Below, piece by piece: positions 35,422-45,099 of a DNA stretch of 64,000 nt (the first letter of the stretch is position 1; each line of letters begins with the position of its first letter). The position numbers were made by a program, and so were the translations under genes. Source of the DNA: Gemmataceae bacterium (GTDB lineage Bacteria; Planctomycetota; Planctomycetia; Gemmatales; Gemmataceae); assembly GCA_025055795.1 (NCBI GenBank), contig JANWVV010000002.1, positions 123,091 to 187,090 of the forward strand, in the 5' to 3' direction. The notes beneath the pieces were generated by a model. It was not told the DNA's origin and did no database searches. It worked only from the letters and a program-made list of their open reading frames with translations.

Positions 35422-37368
35422 ATGATCCGCCCTTTGTCTATCGTTTGGGGAATGCCCACTGTGTGCGCTCTGCTACTGATAATCCTTGGATTGCCCATCC
35501 AGGCTGCGCAGCCCTCCAAAGAGCCTTCCATATCCCCTCAGACCCAGAAAATCAATGAGCTGATCGCGGCCAAGTGGAAAGAGGCAGGAATTGCAAAGCC
35601 GGCGGAGCGAGCCAACGACTGGGAGTTCATGCGGCGGGTCTTCATCGATTTGATCGGACGCATTCCCACTCCCGAGGAAATCATCGATTTCGAACGAGAT
35701 AGTAGCCCGAATAAGCGGGTCAAACTGGTTCAGCGGCTCCTCTATGAAGAGAAGTATGTGCCACGCGGACGCGATGGTAAACCGGTCAGTAGCATAGCCG
35801 GACTGCCCGTGCCCATCGATTACAACAACGCTTATGCTGAAAATTTCGCCGAAATATGGACCACCTGGCTGCTGACTCGCAGTAACACCCATCGCATCTA
35901 TCGCGAACAGTTGCGTTTGTGGCTAACCCAGCAGTTTGCCAACTCGGCACAATATCCCGAAGGCAAGCCATGGAACCGGATTGTCTATGATTTGATTACG
36001 GCTAAAGGGAAATCCAACGAAAACGGGGCTGTCATCTTTATCGCACGACATTTGGGTGATCCAATCGTTGACGAAAACAATCGGCGAACTACCGATTTTT
36101 CCAAAGAAGGGCGTTTTGACGCCGTTCCCATTACTTCACGTGTGACACGGCTATTTCTCGGCATTCAAAGCCAGTGCATGCAATGCCATGATCATCCGCA
36201 TCATAAGGAGTATGTTCAGACCGACTTCTGGGGTGTGAACGCGTTTTTCCGACAGACCAACCGTAGTGGTACCACTAATCCGATGAATTTAGGGATGAAT
36301 ACCCCGCCACCGATCGAAGTAACCGATCATCCCGACTGGAATGTAAGCGGCATGGTATTTTACGAGCGACGGGATGGTCAAAAGCGAGCGACCTTCCCTA
36401 CCATGCTGCGGGACATCGCCCAGTTTGAAAATCTCGAACCCCCGACCAAGCGTCTGGTTCCTAATTCCTCAATGTCAGAGACGTTGAGAGGTAAAACACG
36501 CCGTGAAATCCTGGCCCAGTGGGTCATCGAGCATGACAATTTCGCCCGTGCCTTTGTTAACCGGATGTGGGGGCACCTGTTCGGACGAGGGCTGACCCAG
36601 GAACCGGCGGTTGACAATTTTCACAGCGACAATCCCGTGGTACATCCCGAACTGCTTAATTACTTAGCGGAAGAGTTCAAACGTTATGGATATGATCCCA
36701 AAAAGCTGTTGGAATGGATTTGTACCAGCGACGTCTACAATCTCAGTCACGTAGCGAACAAGGCCTATGCCGATCCCAAGTACGATGCCTACTTTACGCG
36801 TATGCCCTTGAAGGCGATGTCTCCGGAGGTTCTGTTCGAGTCTCTGGCCATTGCAACCCGGGCCGAGGCGAGGCGAGGTGAGCAGTTCCGCATTCTCAAA
36901 GACCGCTGGCTTCAGCGCCTGACCGTTAATTTCGGTGACGACGAAGGCAACGAGGTAAACTTTAACGGAACCGTTGTGCAAGCTCTGTTGATGATGAATG
37001 GTCAGGAACTGAACGCCGAAATTGGTACGGCCCGCGGAGGTGGAGGAGCACAAGGGGTCGTGGCAGAGGTGGTCCGCCGTCATACCGCCAAGGGGGTAGC
37101 TTCACCACGAGCAATTTATGATGAACTGTTCCTGATGACAGTCAGCCGCCATCCTACCTCGCAGGAAATCGCCCGTCTGGAAGAGGTTCGGTTGGGCAAA
37201 GCGGTCATCGATTTAAGTGCGCCATTGGCTAAGCCCGGATCAGCCTCGCCCGGAGCCAAGAAGGGTGTTTGGGCTGTGGTGCCCGGAGCTGCTCCCAACG
37301 ACGTTGCTTTCTACCAAGACGTGTTCTGGGCCCTGCTGAACAGTAACGAGTTTATGTTGAATCACTAA
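35422..37368 (+). CDS. Exported DUF1549/DUF1553 protein
   Basis: A 648-residue secreted protein. The signal peptide ends near LPIQAAQ. DUF1549 covers about residues 40-260 (EFMRRVFIDLIGRIPTPEEI, ENFAEIWTTWLLTR, SRVTRLFLGIQSQ, then CMQCHDHPH). DUF1553 covers about 350-630 (SETLRGKTRREILAQWVIEH, FARAFVNRMWGHLFGRGL, HPELLNYLAEEFKRYGYD, LLMMNGQELN, HPTSQEIARL). The CMQCH motif is the CxxCH of a possible heme site. The pair is a hallmark of planctomycetes, often next to DUF1501 genes, and is suspected to act in polysaccharide breakdown, but no activity is established to my knowledge. No DUF1501 partner follows here, which is unusual. ATG 35422 has GGGAG upstream; a TTG two codons earlier is less likely. 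Confidence 0.9.
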   Translation: MIRPLSIVWGMPTVCALLLIILGLPIQAAQPSKEPSISPQTQKINELIAAKWKEAGIAKPAERANDWEFMRRVFIDLIGRIPTPEEIIDFERDSSPNKRVKLVQRLLYEEKYVPRGRDGKPVSSIAGLPVPIDYNNAYAENFAEIWTTWLLTRSNTHRIYREQLRLWLTQQFANSAQYPEGKPWNRIVYDLITAKGKSNENGAVIFIARHLGDPIVDENNRRTTDFSKEGRFDAVPITSRVTRLFLGIQSQCMQCHDHPHHKEYVQTDFWGVNAFFRQTNRSGTTNPMNLGMNTPPPIEVTDHPDWNVSGMVFYERRDGQKRATFPTMLRDIAQFENLEPPTKRLVPNSSMSETLRGKTRREILAQWVIEHDNFARAFVNRMWGHLFGRGLTQEPAVDNFHSDNPVVHPELLNYLAEEFKRYGYDPKKLLEWICTSDVYNLSHVANKAYADPKYDAYFTRMPLKAMSPEVLFESLAIATRAEARRGEQFRILKDRWLQRLTVNFGDDEGNEVNFNGTVVQALLMMNGQELNAEIGTARGGGGAQGVVAEVVRRHTAKGVASPRAIYDELFLMTVSRHPTSQEIARLEEVRLGKAVIDLSAPLAKPGSASPGAKKGVWAVVPGAAPNDVAFYQDVFWALLNSNEFMLNH

Positions 37369-37512
37369 TCTCGACCCAATTCTTCGGCTTATTCGCTCTA
37401 CGGACCCACTGGGTTTGCCCGGGGTGTTTATCTGCAATCTTGCTCCGGGTTAGCGGAATAAGTTGCTACCTAGGGGAAGATCCTAAGCAGTGAAAGGAGC
37501 AACCAGGTTCAA

Positions 37513-38853
37513 CTAACGGCCGCTAGGCTCGACGGCCAAGGCCGTTATGTAGGGATACGACAGGCCGCGACGATGCTGCAGGGGGCCCTGTATCCGGACA
37601 GTAGCGTTGACATAACGTTCCAGATCGATGCCAGTGTCAGGAACCACGTAGGCGATGGGAACACCGGGGTTGCTCTCCAAGGCATAAGTTTTGCGGCCAT
37701 CGAGTGCGATGGCGGAACGAACCAGGCGTCCCGGACCGTGCCAGCGGGGCGTTCCACCTTCTATCTCGTTAGTGGTTGATGAACCGATTTGACCAGTGCG
37801 GGATGTACCCCCAGGGGCCGGACTGCGTTGGGAGGGTGATCCCGTGTTGTTGTGCCATCCGCCGGAAGGGATGGCCGACGGACTGCCGTTGAGGGAGCGT
37901 CGCTTCTCGCGAAGTGTATGGATCCGCGTGTAGCATAGATTCGCCAGGTCGTGATTTTTTCCCCCTTCGTTCATGAGGCGTGCCAATTCGAAGTAAAGCC
38001 GCTCGGCTTCGTCGTAACGTCCCGCTAACTCAGCCGCTTCGGCCTGCTGCCAGAGAGGGTGATTGATTCCCACCGGTGGAGCACTGTTAGCAGCAGAGGA
38101 CGATGGTGAGGTTGCTGAACCGAAAGCAGACCCAAGGAGGCTGCCACGGCTCGTATCGTTGGCAGTTTCGGTAGCATTACTTCCTGGGAGGTTGGGTTCC
38201 CGAACGCGGTATGTGAAAGTGTTGCTGACGACGGGCCGTACGGCTTGTTTGGGTAAGTAGCGGAAGTCGCCGGGGGGAGATGCGACGGGATACCAGGTCC
38301 GCCCTTCACGTTGGACCGGGGGACCGATAACCAGTAAAATCGTGCCACCAGGCACGCGGGTACGTTGGACCGGTAATGGTTCCTCCAGACCGATTTTGCC
38401 AGCCCGCAACGGCGCTCCCCCTTCGTCGACCACGACATATTGAGGAAAAGGACGCTGCTTGTCGACATTGATAAATTGCATCGGGATCCAACTTATGGAG
38501 CGGAGGGTCTGAGGGGGGTCCAGCACCGCCAACCAGCCGTTATCCTCTTCGTGGTCCACCCACACCTGCATGCCCGTTTGCAAAGTGCCTGTATCGGGGA
38601 ACTGATCGCTCGGTCCGGATCGGAGAGCTACCTGAGCTATACAGATGTCGCCCAAATAGGGTGGTCTCGCGAGTTGGCCAGTTTGGTTCAGAGTGGTCTT
38701 GCCAGCGACAGGCCTTTGAGTTGTGGAATCCTCTGCCATGCATATTGCCGATATACTTGCCGCTAGGACAAGGATACCCCCCACACATGGGCTTAAATGA
38801 ATGCGATTGAGGATACGGTTGATTTTCAAATCACCGGTCGCGTTGCCTATCAT
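37513..38853 (-). CDS. Exported protein with SH3-like and TPR-like regions
   Basis: A 446-residue exported protein. After a signal peptide (CVGGILVLAASISAICMAED) the region at about 60-140 matches a bacterial SH3-like domain (ICIAQVALRSGPSDQFPDTG, WLAVLDPPQTLRSISWIPMQF), and a second similar unit may lie at about 140-220 (APLRAGKIGLEEPLPVQRT, GGTILLVIGPPVQREGRTWY). A Ser/Asn/Pro linker leads to a short TPR-like helical hairpin (QQAEAAELAGRYDEAERLY) and a C-terminal domain with LERYVNATVRIQGPLQ. Bacterial SH3 domains often bind peptidoglycan, so an envelope role is likely. An upstream in-frame codon at 38877 adds eight residues; ATG 38853 begins the charged N-region. Function unknown. Confidence 0.65.
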   Translation of the reverse strand: MIGNATGDLKINRILNRIHLSPCVGGILVLAASISAICMAEDSTTQRPVAGKTTLNQTGQLARPPYLGDICIAQVALRSGPSDQFPDTGTLQTGMQVWVDHEEDNGWLAVLDPPQTLRSISWIPMQFINVDKQRPFPQYVVVDEGGAPLRAGKIGLEEPLPVQRTRVPGGTILLVIGPPVQREGRTWYPVASPPGDFRYLPKQAVRPVVSNTFTYRVREPNLPGSNATETANDTSRGSLLGSAFGSATSPSSSAANSAPPVGINHPLWQQAEAAELAGRYDEAERLYFELARLMNEGGKNHDLANLCYTRIHTLREKRRSLNGSPSAIPSGGWHNNTGSPSQRSPAPGGTSRTGQIGSSTTNEIEGGTPRWHGPGRLVRSAIALDGRKTYALESNPGVPIAYVVPDTGIDLERYVNATVRIQGPLQHRRGLSYPYITALAVEPSGR

Positions 38854-39544
38854 TATGACTGCCCTTGACGATGTCAATTATGCATAAACTTGCTGGCAAC
38901 TATGTGACGTTGGAGCTTAAATCATCTCAAATCGCAAAAGGTTTTACTGTCAGCTATCGAGTTATCACGCCTATCAAAATCGTTTCGTTCATGCACGCCT
39001 TTAAGGAGCATGTTGGCATACCATGGGAGCTAAGGGTGTCAATCCCGACTGCTGTGTTTCCCTACGCGCGCTTTGGAGAGGATGAATTGCTCGAGGGGAT
39101 CAAAGCCAGGGTGATGGTAGGCTTGCCACCGGATACCGTGGCAGTGTTAAGAGTCGCTATCCGACATCCGACGGTTTATATTTCGCTCTAAGTTCGCTCT
39201 CAATATCAATCAACTAAACAGTAGTTTTAACATAGTGGAAAAATGTGTCGATAGCCCGTCGCTGACTAAATGTGGTGTTTGCAGTGGGATATGCCGCTCT
39301 GCAAAGCATCTGGTTTTCGTATGATGCCCTAGGCCATCCAGACTCAGCTTTGACTTCAAACGGCTAAGTTTGCTCATTTGCCCGTCGTAAATCGTGGTTG
39401 ACCTCACGATGAGCTTACTTCCGCCTAATTTTTCAGTATACGCCAACTGTTTCTTTTTCTTTATTAGAAGATCATGGTAATAAGGGTTGTCAAAACAGGT
39501 GGAGAAGTGAGGTAATCTAATCATAAAAACGCCATCATGGAGGC
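38854..39544. other. Intergenic region, about 690 bases
   Basis: Lies between two minus-strand genes, downstream of the PQQ-propeller gene. One plus-strand frame of 108 codons (38865-39191) lacks a ribosome-binding site and overlaps the start of the SH3-like gene, so it is not called. No hairpin or repeat stands out. Confidence 0.3.
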
Positions 39545-40789
39545 TTAACGGGGTCCGAAGCAGAACAGGTGCGTTTCTCCGCGAATGTAGAGACGGCCGT
39601 TGGCCGCTGCGGGAGTGGCTATTACTTTCTGACCTAATTGACCTTTTGCGATCTCTTCGAACTCCCGCTGAGCCTTGAAGATGACGTACTCCCCGGTATC
39701 GGCGATCGCCAGGATACGGTCGCCCATTAAAATTGGGGAAGCCGAGGTTTCCTTGATCATGATTTGTTCGCTGAAAAGGATTTTGCCCGTGGTCGGATCT
39801 GCACAAGTGGCATAGGAACCGCGGTAGTCGCCGATCCAAAAGAGAAGATTGTCGCGTGTGAGCATGCAAGGGACGTAGGGGAGGGAGCCTCGTTGCAATT
39901 CCCAGGCTTTACGCGGCGGATCCGTGGTCAGGTCCAAGGCGATCATGTAGCGGGCACCACTTCCGTCACCGCAAGCCATGATCAAGCGGTCGGCCACGTA
40001 GACGGGGTGGCCAATCACCCGCAAAGGCATCTGCCCTTTGGGCCAAGTCAGGGTATAGTTCCACAGTATCTTCCCCTGTTTGGGTTCGTAAGCGGTGATT
40101 TGATGAGTCGTACCAACGACTATTGCCTCTGGCTTACCAGGACGTTGCAGAAGAAAGGGGGTCGAGTAACAGGCGCGTTCCTTTTTGCGGGGGGCCTTCC
40201 ATAAGCGGGCCCCCGTAGCGGCATCCAATGCTACCAGTTCGGCGTGCTCGTCGTCATCTACATTAACGTATACGATGCCCTTGTGAACGATGGGCGAAAA
40301 GCCAGGGCCATGCTGGCTGACAAAGCTACCCAAGGGGGTGCGCCACAATTCTTTGCCATCAAGATCGTAGGCGTGGATGGCCACTGTAGAGCCATCCCAC
40401 CATACACAGTAAAGCCGCTGACCGTCGCTGGCAGGAGTGCTAGAAGCCAAGGAATTCTTGACATGGGTCTTAGCAGCACTGCCTGGGACGGAACGCGTCC
40501 ACAATGTCTTGCCCTCCGCAGCGTCTAGACAGATAAGCCAGCGTTGGCCGCCATCGCTGGAAGCACTTTGCAGGTAGATCCGGCCTGCGACTACAATCGG
40601 TGAACCATTTCCTTTGCCCGGAAGGGTTACTTTCCACAATGGTTGGGCTGGATCGATCGACGGCATCGGTCCTTCGGCGATGCCAGAACCATTTGGGCCG
40701 CGGAAACGATCCCAATCGGCTGCTAGGACCACAACGCCGATACAAAAGACCATTCCAGTACTTAGCAGTGAGCGATGCAGAAACGTCAT
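39545..40789 (-). CDS. Exported PQQ-type beta-propeller protein
   Basis: A 414-residue secreted protein with signal peptide (LSTGMVFCIGVVVLAAD) and then WDRFRGPNGSGIAEG, the usual opening of planctomycete PQQ-like propellers. Repeated blades follow with the W-motif pattern (GKTLWTRSVPG, GKELWRTPLG, GARLWKAPRK, QGKILWNYTL), giving about seven or eight blades. Catalytic residues of true quinoprotein dehydrogenases cannot be confirmed, so this is likely a binding or scaffold protein rather than an alcohol dehydrogenase. ATG 40789 follows AAGGAACGCAACTGT; the in-frame extension to 40813 is less likely. It is divergent from pdxA. A second protein of the same class is encoded at the right end of the window. 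Confidence 0.85.
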   Translation of the reverse strand: MTFLHRSLLSTGMVFCIGVVVLAADWDRFRGPNGSGIAEGPMPSIDPAQPLWKVTLPGKGNGSPIVVAGRIYLQSASSDGGQRWLICLDAAEGKTLWTRSVPGSAAKTHVKNSLASSTPASDGQRLYCVWWDGSTVAIHAYDLDGKELWRTPLGSFVSQHGPGFSPIVHKGIVYVNVDDDEHAELVALDAATGARLWKAPRKKERACYSTPFLLQRPGKPEAIVVGTTHQITAYEPKQGKILWNYTLTWPKGQMPLRVIGHPVYVADRLIMACGDGSGARYMIALDLTTDPPRKAWELQRGSLPYVPCMLTRDNLLFWIGDYRGSYATCADPTTGKILFSEQIMIKETSASPILMGDRILAIADTGEYVIFKAQREFEEIAKGQLGQKVIATPAAANGRLYIRGETHLFCFGPR

Positions 40790-41118
40790 ACAGTTGCGTT
40801 CCTTTCTGAACAAATCACTTGATGCGGGTAGGTATACAAGTAGCGGATCGTACGACCAAGCCGCTGCAGGGGCTTAAAGAGCAGGCGCTAGGCAAGCACT
40901 CTACCTAGGCATCGAGTCATTACGACTAGCATGTATTTAGTTTATCAATTATCGGGGGGAACATGAGTAGCGGCAAAAGTATGAACGGTAAGGCGTCAGA
41001 GGTGATTTTTGGAATGTACAACCGTGCCCAAAGCCAAACTAATCCCTGATATAACAGCAGGATGGTGGACAAGACTGTATGAATGAAAAGCGTTGGCAGG
41101 ATGAAGGCGAATAGGCCT

Positions 41119-42087
41119 ATGCGTCCACTAGTCGCAGTGACGATGGGGGATCCGGCCGGCATTGGTCCGGAGTTATGCCTGCGTCTTTTGCATCTGAAAG
41201 AACTGGACGGCATGTGTCGCCTCGTGATTTATGGTGACCTGGCCTTACTGAAACGTGTGGCAGCAACGTTAGGCTGGCCCGCTCCACCGGTCGAATCGAT
41301 CCGTGACTTGCCCGGCTTGGATGTGGATACCGTTGTAGCAGGAAAGGTTGACGCCGCCTGTGGTCGGGCATCGTACCGTTACGTGCAACAGGCCGTGGAG
41401 GACGCCCTGGCGGGTCGGGTCGATGCAATTTGTACCGGTCCGATCCACAAGGAAGCCTGGCATGCCGCAGGGGTGCCCTACCCGGGTCATACTGAAATGC
41501 TTGCCGACTTGACCCATAGCCCAGACAGTTGCATGATGTTGACCTCGGAAAGCATTACGTGTTCATTAGTTACTGGTCACGTGGGCCTTCGGCAGGTGCC
41601 AGAACTGTTATCCTCGGCGGGCGTCCTTACGGTTATACGACTGACGGCCAAAGCGTTACGTCAATTGCGCAATCGAGAGGTCCGACTAGTGGTTTGTGGG
41701 CTCAATCCCCACGCTGGCGAACATGGGTTGTTCGGCCAGGAGGAGGAGCGTGTGATTGTGCCCGCCGTTGAACAAGCCCGGCGTGAAGGATATTGGGTGG
41801 AAGGCCCGCTCTCCCCCGATGCCGCTTTTGTTCCCCAGCAGCGTCGGCAGACCGATGCCTACGTCTGTATGTACCACGATCAGGGCTTGATCCCTTTGAA
41901 AGCACTGGCATTTGAGGAAGCGGTCAATGTGACCCTAGGCCTGCCCATCGTACGCACCTCTGTAGACCATGGCACCGCCTTCGATATAGCCTGGCGAGGT
42001 CGCGCAAGTGTAACCAGTCTAGTTCGAGCAGTGGAACTAGCCGCCCGTCTGGCGAATCAACCCTGTTCTCAGGCAACGTGCTCATGA
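41119..42087 (+). CDS. pdxA: 4-hydroxythreonine-4-phosphate dehydrogenase
   Basis: A 322-residue cytosolic NAD-dependent enzyme of pyridoxal phosphate biosynthesis. It begins with [17 protein letters not shown], then [33 protein letters not shown], and the metal ligands in [25 protein letters not shown] and [13 protein letters not shown]. Length and motif order are normal. ATG 41119 is preferred because the family begins only a few residues before the TMGDPAG motif and GAAGG precedes it; ATG 41083 and ATG 41101 are in frame and possible. It converges with nadE. PdxJ is not in the window. Confidence 0.92.
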   Translation: MRPLVAVTMGDPAGIGPELCLRLLHLKELDGMCRLVIYGDLALLKRVAATLGWPAPPVESIRDLPGLDVDTVVAGKVDAACGRASYRYVQQAVEDALAGRVDAICTGPIHKEAWHAAGVPYPGHTEMLADLTHSPDSCMMLTSESITCSLVTGHVGLRQVPELLSSAGVLTVIRLTAKALRQLRNREVRLVVCGLNPHAGEHGLFGQEEERVIVPAVEQARREGYWVEGPLSPDAAFVPQQRRQTDAYVCMYHDQGLIPLKALAFEEAVNVTLGLPIVRTSVDHGTAFDIAWRGRASVTSLVRAVELAARLANQPCSQATCS

Positions 42088-42153
42088 AGAACTACCCAGG
42101 ACCAATCAACAGGGTATTTTGACAATAAGCTTACGGTGCCTGAACGATGTTAT

Positions 42154-44187
42154 TCATTGGTCTGGTTGCCGAGTCGTGTCGTTGTCCAAGGACGGACTGT
42201 CCTCGGTGAGCCAGGTATTAACGGATGCATCACTGGGCATGCGCCAATCGCCCCGCGGGGATAAGCACACGGTGCCCACCTTGGGGCCGTCGGGCAGACA
42301 GCTACGTTTATACTGCTGTGCGAAAAAGCGGGTTAGAAAGACACGTAGCCAGTGCCGCAACTCTTCTGACGTATAGGTCCGGGAAAAGCAGGCCTGGCTA
42401 GCGAGGAACAATATTTTTTCCGGCGGTGAACCGAAGCGGAGGAAATGGTAAAGAAAAAAGTCGATCAGTTCGTAGGGTCCCACCACCTGCTCGGTCAGTT
42501 GTACAATATTGCCTTGCGGATCGGGAGGCAGTAGTTCGGGGGAGATGGCGGTTTCTGTGATGTCACACAGCAACTGCTGGGTTGTACCTTGGAATTCATG
42601 CTCGGCAGCCCAGCGTACCAGAAACTTGACAAGTGTCTTGGGTACGCTGACGTTGACGCTGTACATACTCATGTGGTCGGCGTTATAGGTGCACCATCCT
42701 ACAGCCAATTCGGACATGTCGCCCGTGCCGATGACAAATCCGGCATTCATCAGCAAGCTAGTGCGGACGCGTGCTTGAACGTTTTCAAATACAACATCGT
42801 GACGGCAATGAGCCGGTAGCCGCCGCAACTTGTCGCTGAGTGACTCCACCGTTTCTCCCTCCAGGGGAATTCCGAAGGGGGCGTGGCCCAGTGCTCGCAA
42901 CTGTTCCAGACACAAGCCGCGGATGTCACATTCGTGGGCGGACACTTCCAGAGCCTGCATCAGTGCCCAGGCATTGCGGCGAGTCCGCTCGGTGGTTCCA
43001 TACCCCGGTAATGTAAAGGCGTGAATGTGTTTTCGGGGCACCCCTAGCCGGTCCATCGTCTTGCACGCAACCAGTAATGCCAGGGTGGAATCCAGACCGC
43101 CCGAAACCCCAATCGAAACAGGTGGTAGGCCAACCTGTTGCAGTCGACGTGCCAGACCGCTTACCTGGATCTGGAAGATCTCCCGGCAACGCTCATCGCG
43201 TGTAGCAGCATCCGAGGGCACAAAGGGTGTCGGATCGACCCGCCGTAATAGTGGTGGCCTGCGTGGTGTCACTTCCAGCGAAAACGGAATGTGCCGCCAG
43301 GCACGGGCATGAGCCAGCCGGTTGTCGTGGAAGCTGGTCATCTGGCAGCGGTCGTGCCAGAGGTGCTGCAGGTCGATGTCGGCAACGAGCAAGGCACTGG
43401 TAGGGGAAAAGCGGTCGTTTTCGGCCAGCAACGTGCCGTTTTCGGCTATGAGGGCATGCCCGCCGAAGGCTAAATCGGTGCTGGACTCTCCCATTCCCGA
43501 GGAGGCATAGACATAACCGGCAACGCAGCGTCCCGATTGACTGAGGACCAATTGCCGGCGGTAGGCCGCTTTGCCCACCAGGTCGTTGCTAGCCGACAGG
43601 TTGCACAGCACGGTGGCCCCTGCCAAGGCCGCTTGCGAAGAGGGGGGGACGGGTACCCACAGGTCCTCACAAATTTCCACCGCCATTACTAGGGCTGGCC
43701 ACTCTGTACAGCAGAAAAGCAGATCGGTGCCTATGGGCACTACCTGGCCTGCCACCCGTACCTCCGGTTGGCAAAGATGCATGGCCGCACTAAAGTAGCG
43801 ACGATCATAGAACTCCTTGTAAGTAGGCAGATAACTTTTCGGCACCAGACCTAGAATGCGGTGACCTTGCACTACTGCTGCTACGTTGAACACCTGACCG
43901 TCGCGCAGCAGGGGCAAACCGTAAATGGCCACACCGCGATAACGTTGATGGCCTTGCTGCACCAGTTGGACGAGCTGTTCCTCTGCACTGCGTAGTAATC
44001 GCTGATGATGAAACAGGTCGTGGCAAGTGTAGCCAGTCAGGTGACACTCGGGAAAGACAATGACATTGACCCCCTGAGCCTCTGCTTGTTCGAGCAGGCG
44101 TAGAGTTTCCGTGGCATTAGCGGCACAATCGGCCAGCCGCAGTTGGGGTGTCGCCGCCGCCACACGCACGTAACCATACGGATGCAT
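42154..44187 (-). CDS. nadE: Glutamine-dependent NAD+ synthetase
   Basis: A 677-residue two-domain enzyme that makes NAD+ from deamido-NAD+, ATP and glutamine. The N-terminal nitrilase-type glutaminase domain (about 1-290) shows the triad: Glu47 in VFPECHLTGY, Lys in VPKSYLPTYKEFYD and Cys in AVEICEDLW. The C-terminal synthetase domain has the PP-loop SIGVSGGLDSTLALL, TGDMSELAVGWCTYNADHMS and the PKTLVKFLVRW helix. Size fits the long, glutamine-hydrolysing class. The C-terminal tail (from PRGDWRMPSDAS) matches this class as well. Cytosolic and probably essential. The ATG at 44187 begins 13 residues ahead of the first strand; no obvious ribosome-binding site is seen. Confidence 0.94.
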   Translation of the reverse strand: MHPYGYVRVAAATPQLRLADCAANATETLRLLEQAEAQGVNVIVFPECHLTGYTCHDLFHHQRLLRSAEEQLVQLVQQGHQRYRGVAIYGLPLLRDGQVFNVAAVVQGHRILGLVPKSYLPTYKEFYDRRYFSAAMHLCQPEVRVAGQVVPIGTDLLFCCTEWPALVMAVEICEDLWVPVPPSSQAALAGATVLCNLSASNDLVGKAAYRRQLVLSQSGRCVAGYVYASSGMGESSTDLAFGGHALIAENGTLLAENDRFSPTSALLVADIDLQHLWHDRCQMTSFHDNRLAHARAWRHIPFSLEVTPRRPPLLRRVDPTPFVPSDAATRDERCREIFQIQVSGLARRLQQVGLPPVSIGVSGGLDSTLALLVACKTMDRLGVPRKHIHAFTLPGYGTTERTRRNAWALMQALEVSAHECDIRGLCLEQLRALGHAPFGIPLEGETVESLSDKLRRLPAHCRHDVVFENVQARVRTSLLMNAGFVIGTGDMSELAVGWCTYNADHMSMYSVNVSVPKTLVKFLVRWAAEHEFQGTTQQLLCDITETAISPELLPPDPQGNIVQLTEQVVGPYELIDFFLYHFLRFGSPPEKILFLASQACFSRTYTSEELRHWLRVFLTRFFAQQYKRSCLPDGPKVGTVCLSPRGDWRMPSDASVNTWLTEDSPSLDNDTTRQPDQ

Positions 44188-44256
44188 AGCAAAATTGTAA
44201 GAGCTTGAGGGGAAGCCATTGATAACCGAGAACCTACCATCATCTGATCCCGAATA

Positions 44257-44529
44257 TCAGCCCCACGCCTTGATAACTCCCGTCGTAAGTACTGTAGTGT
44301 GAGCCGGCTCCTGCAGCAGCCAAATCAGTATACCCAACACGACCAGCCCAAGCAGACATACTAGCAGGCATCCGCCAATTTCTGCATGGGCGGCTGGCAG
44401 TGCATTGCCCTCAACGGCTGCTTGACGACGCATCCTGTAATGTTGGTGCCACACAAACAGTAACAGCAGGCTACAACAGAGGAGGTCTGCTGCTAGCAGT
44501 AGCAACAAGATGGTCACAGCCGTTGTCAT
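44257..44529 (-). CDS. Small two-helix membrane protein
   Basis: A 90-residue protein with two hydrophobic segments (VTILLLLLAADLLCCSLLLL and GCLLVCLLGLVVLGILIWLL) joined by a charged loop (WHQHYRMRRQAAVEGN). Its ATG directly abuts the TGA of the preceding gene (TGA-ATG, no spacer), so the two are almost certainly cotranscribed and may be translationally coupled. No family is recognised. It might anchor or accompany the upstream 146-residue protein. Confidence 0.6.
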   Translation of the reverse strand: MTTAVTILLLLLAADLLCCSLLLLFVWHQHYRMRRQAAVEGNALPAAHAEIGGCLLVCLLGLVVLGILIWLLQEPAHTTVLTTGVIKAWG

Positions 44530-44970
44530 TCAATCATCGTCCACCGTCAGCGAGGCCAAAATGGCATGGAGTACGGGCTCATTGGTACGTCGGTCATACT
44601 CGCTGACCTGACGCAAAGTGAGCAGAGGACCAGCGGGTGTTTCCAGACAGCGGGTCCAGCAAACGCTCAGCGTGTCGATGGTCACGAAATCGATGTCATG
44701 GCCAATGGCCATCTGACCAGCGACGGTTTCAACGCGGTCCTCGGCATCCAATTCGGCATACTCAGCTTGGAGCGCGGCCAAGGTTTCGTCGGCTAATTGA
44801 GCGATGTCGCGCGCTTCCGGTCGTAGGGAGAATAGGGCAAACGCCGTTTGCGGACTGGTCAGCGTAACCGTCCAGCCCCCGCTATCCATGTCTTCGTCAA
44901 CCTCCAGTTTCCAGTTGGCCGGATATTGGAAGTGAATTCCATCACGATCGAATCGGAGCAGATCCGACAT
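44530..44970 (-). CDS. Hypothetical soluble protein, PsbP/DcrB-like pattern
   Basis: A 146-residue protein without signal peptide or membrane segment. The opening FDRDGIHFQYPANWKLE and the later WTVTLTSPQTAFALFSLRP and TRCLETPAGPLLTLRQVSEYDRR, read as separate parts, resemble the DcrB/PsbP-like fold of small proteins with a GxxFxYPxxW start. A strongly acidic helix (LADETLAALQAEYAELDAED) lies in the middle. The role is unknown. It forms a two-gene unit with the membrane protein that follows without spacing. Confidence 0.6.
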   Translation of the reverse strand: MSDLLRFDRDGIHFQYPANWKLEVDEDMDSGGWTVTLTSPQTAFALFSLRPEARDIAQLADETLAALQAEYAELDAEDRVETVAGQMAIGHDIDFVTIDTLSVCWTRCLETPAGPLLTLRQVSEYDRRTNEPVLHAILASLTVDDD

Positions 44971-45099
44971 GGACGGGTCCCCCGCTCAAAAAAATGATCA
45001 GGCAACATATGGTTGCCTACTCGGGTATACCGGGCGGAGTATACAGGAGCTGGACGGCACAGCTATTCTAACCATCGTTCGGCCAAACGGGCCGGCATG

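Noticed and set aside
38865..39191. 108-residue plus-strand frame
   Set aside because: No ribosome-binding site, overlaps the start of the SH3-like gene, and the composition is not protein-like in its first half.
39210..39869. 219-residue minus-strand frame
   Set aside because: Lies partly inside the PQQ propeller gene in another frame; composition is Arg/Ser/His-rich as expected of a shadow frame.
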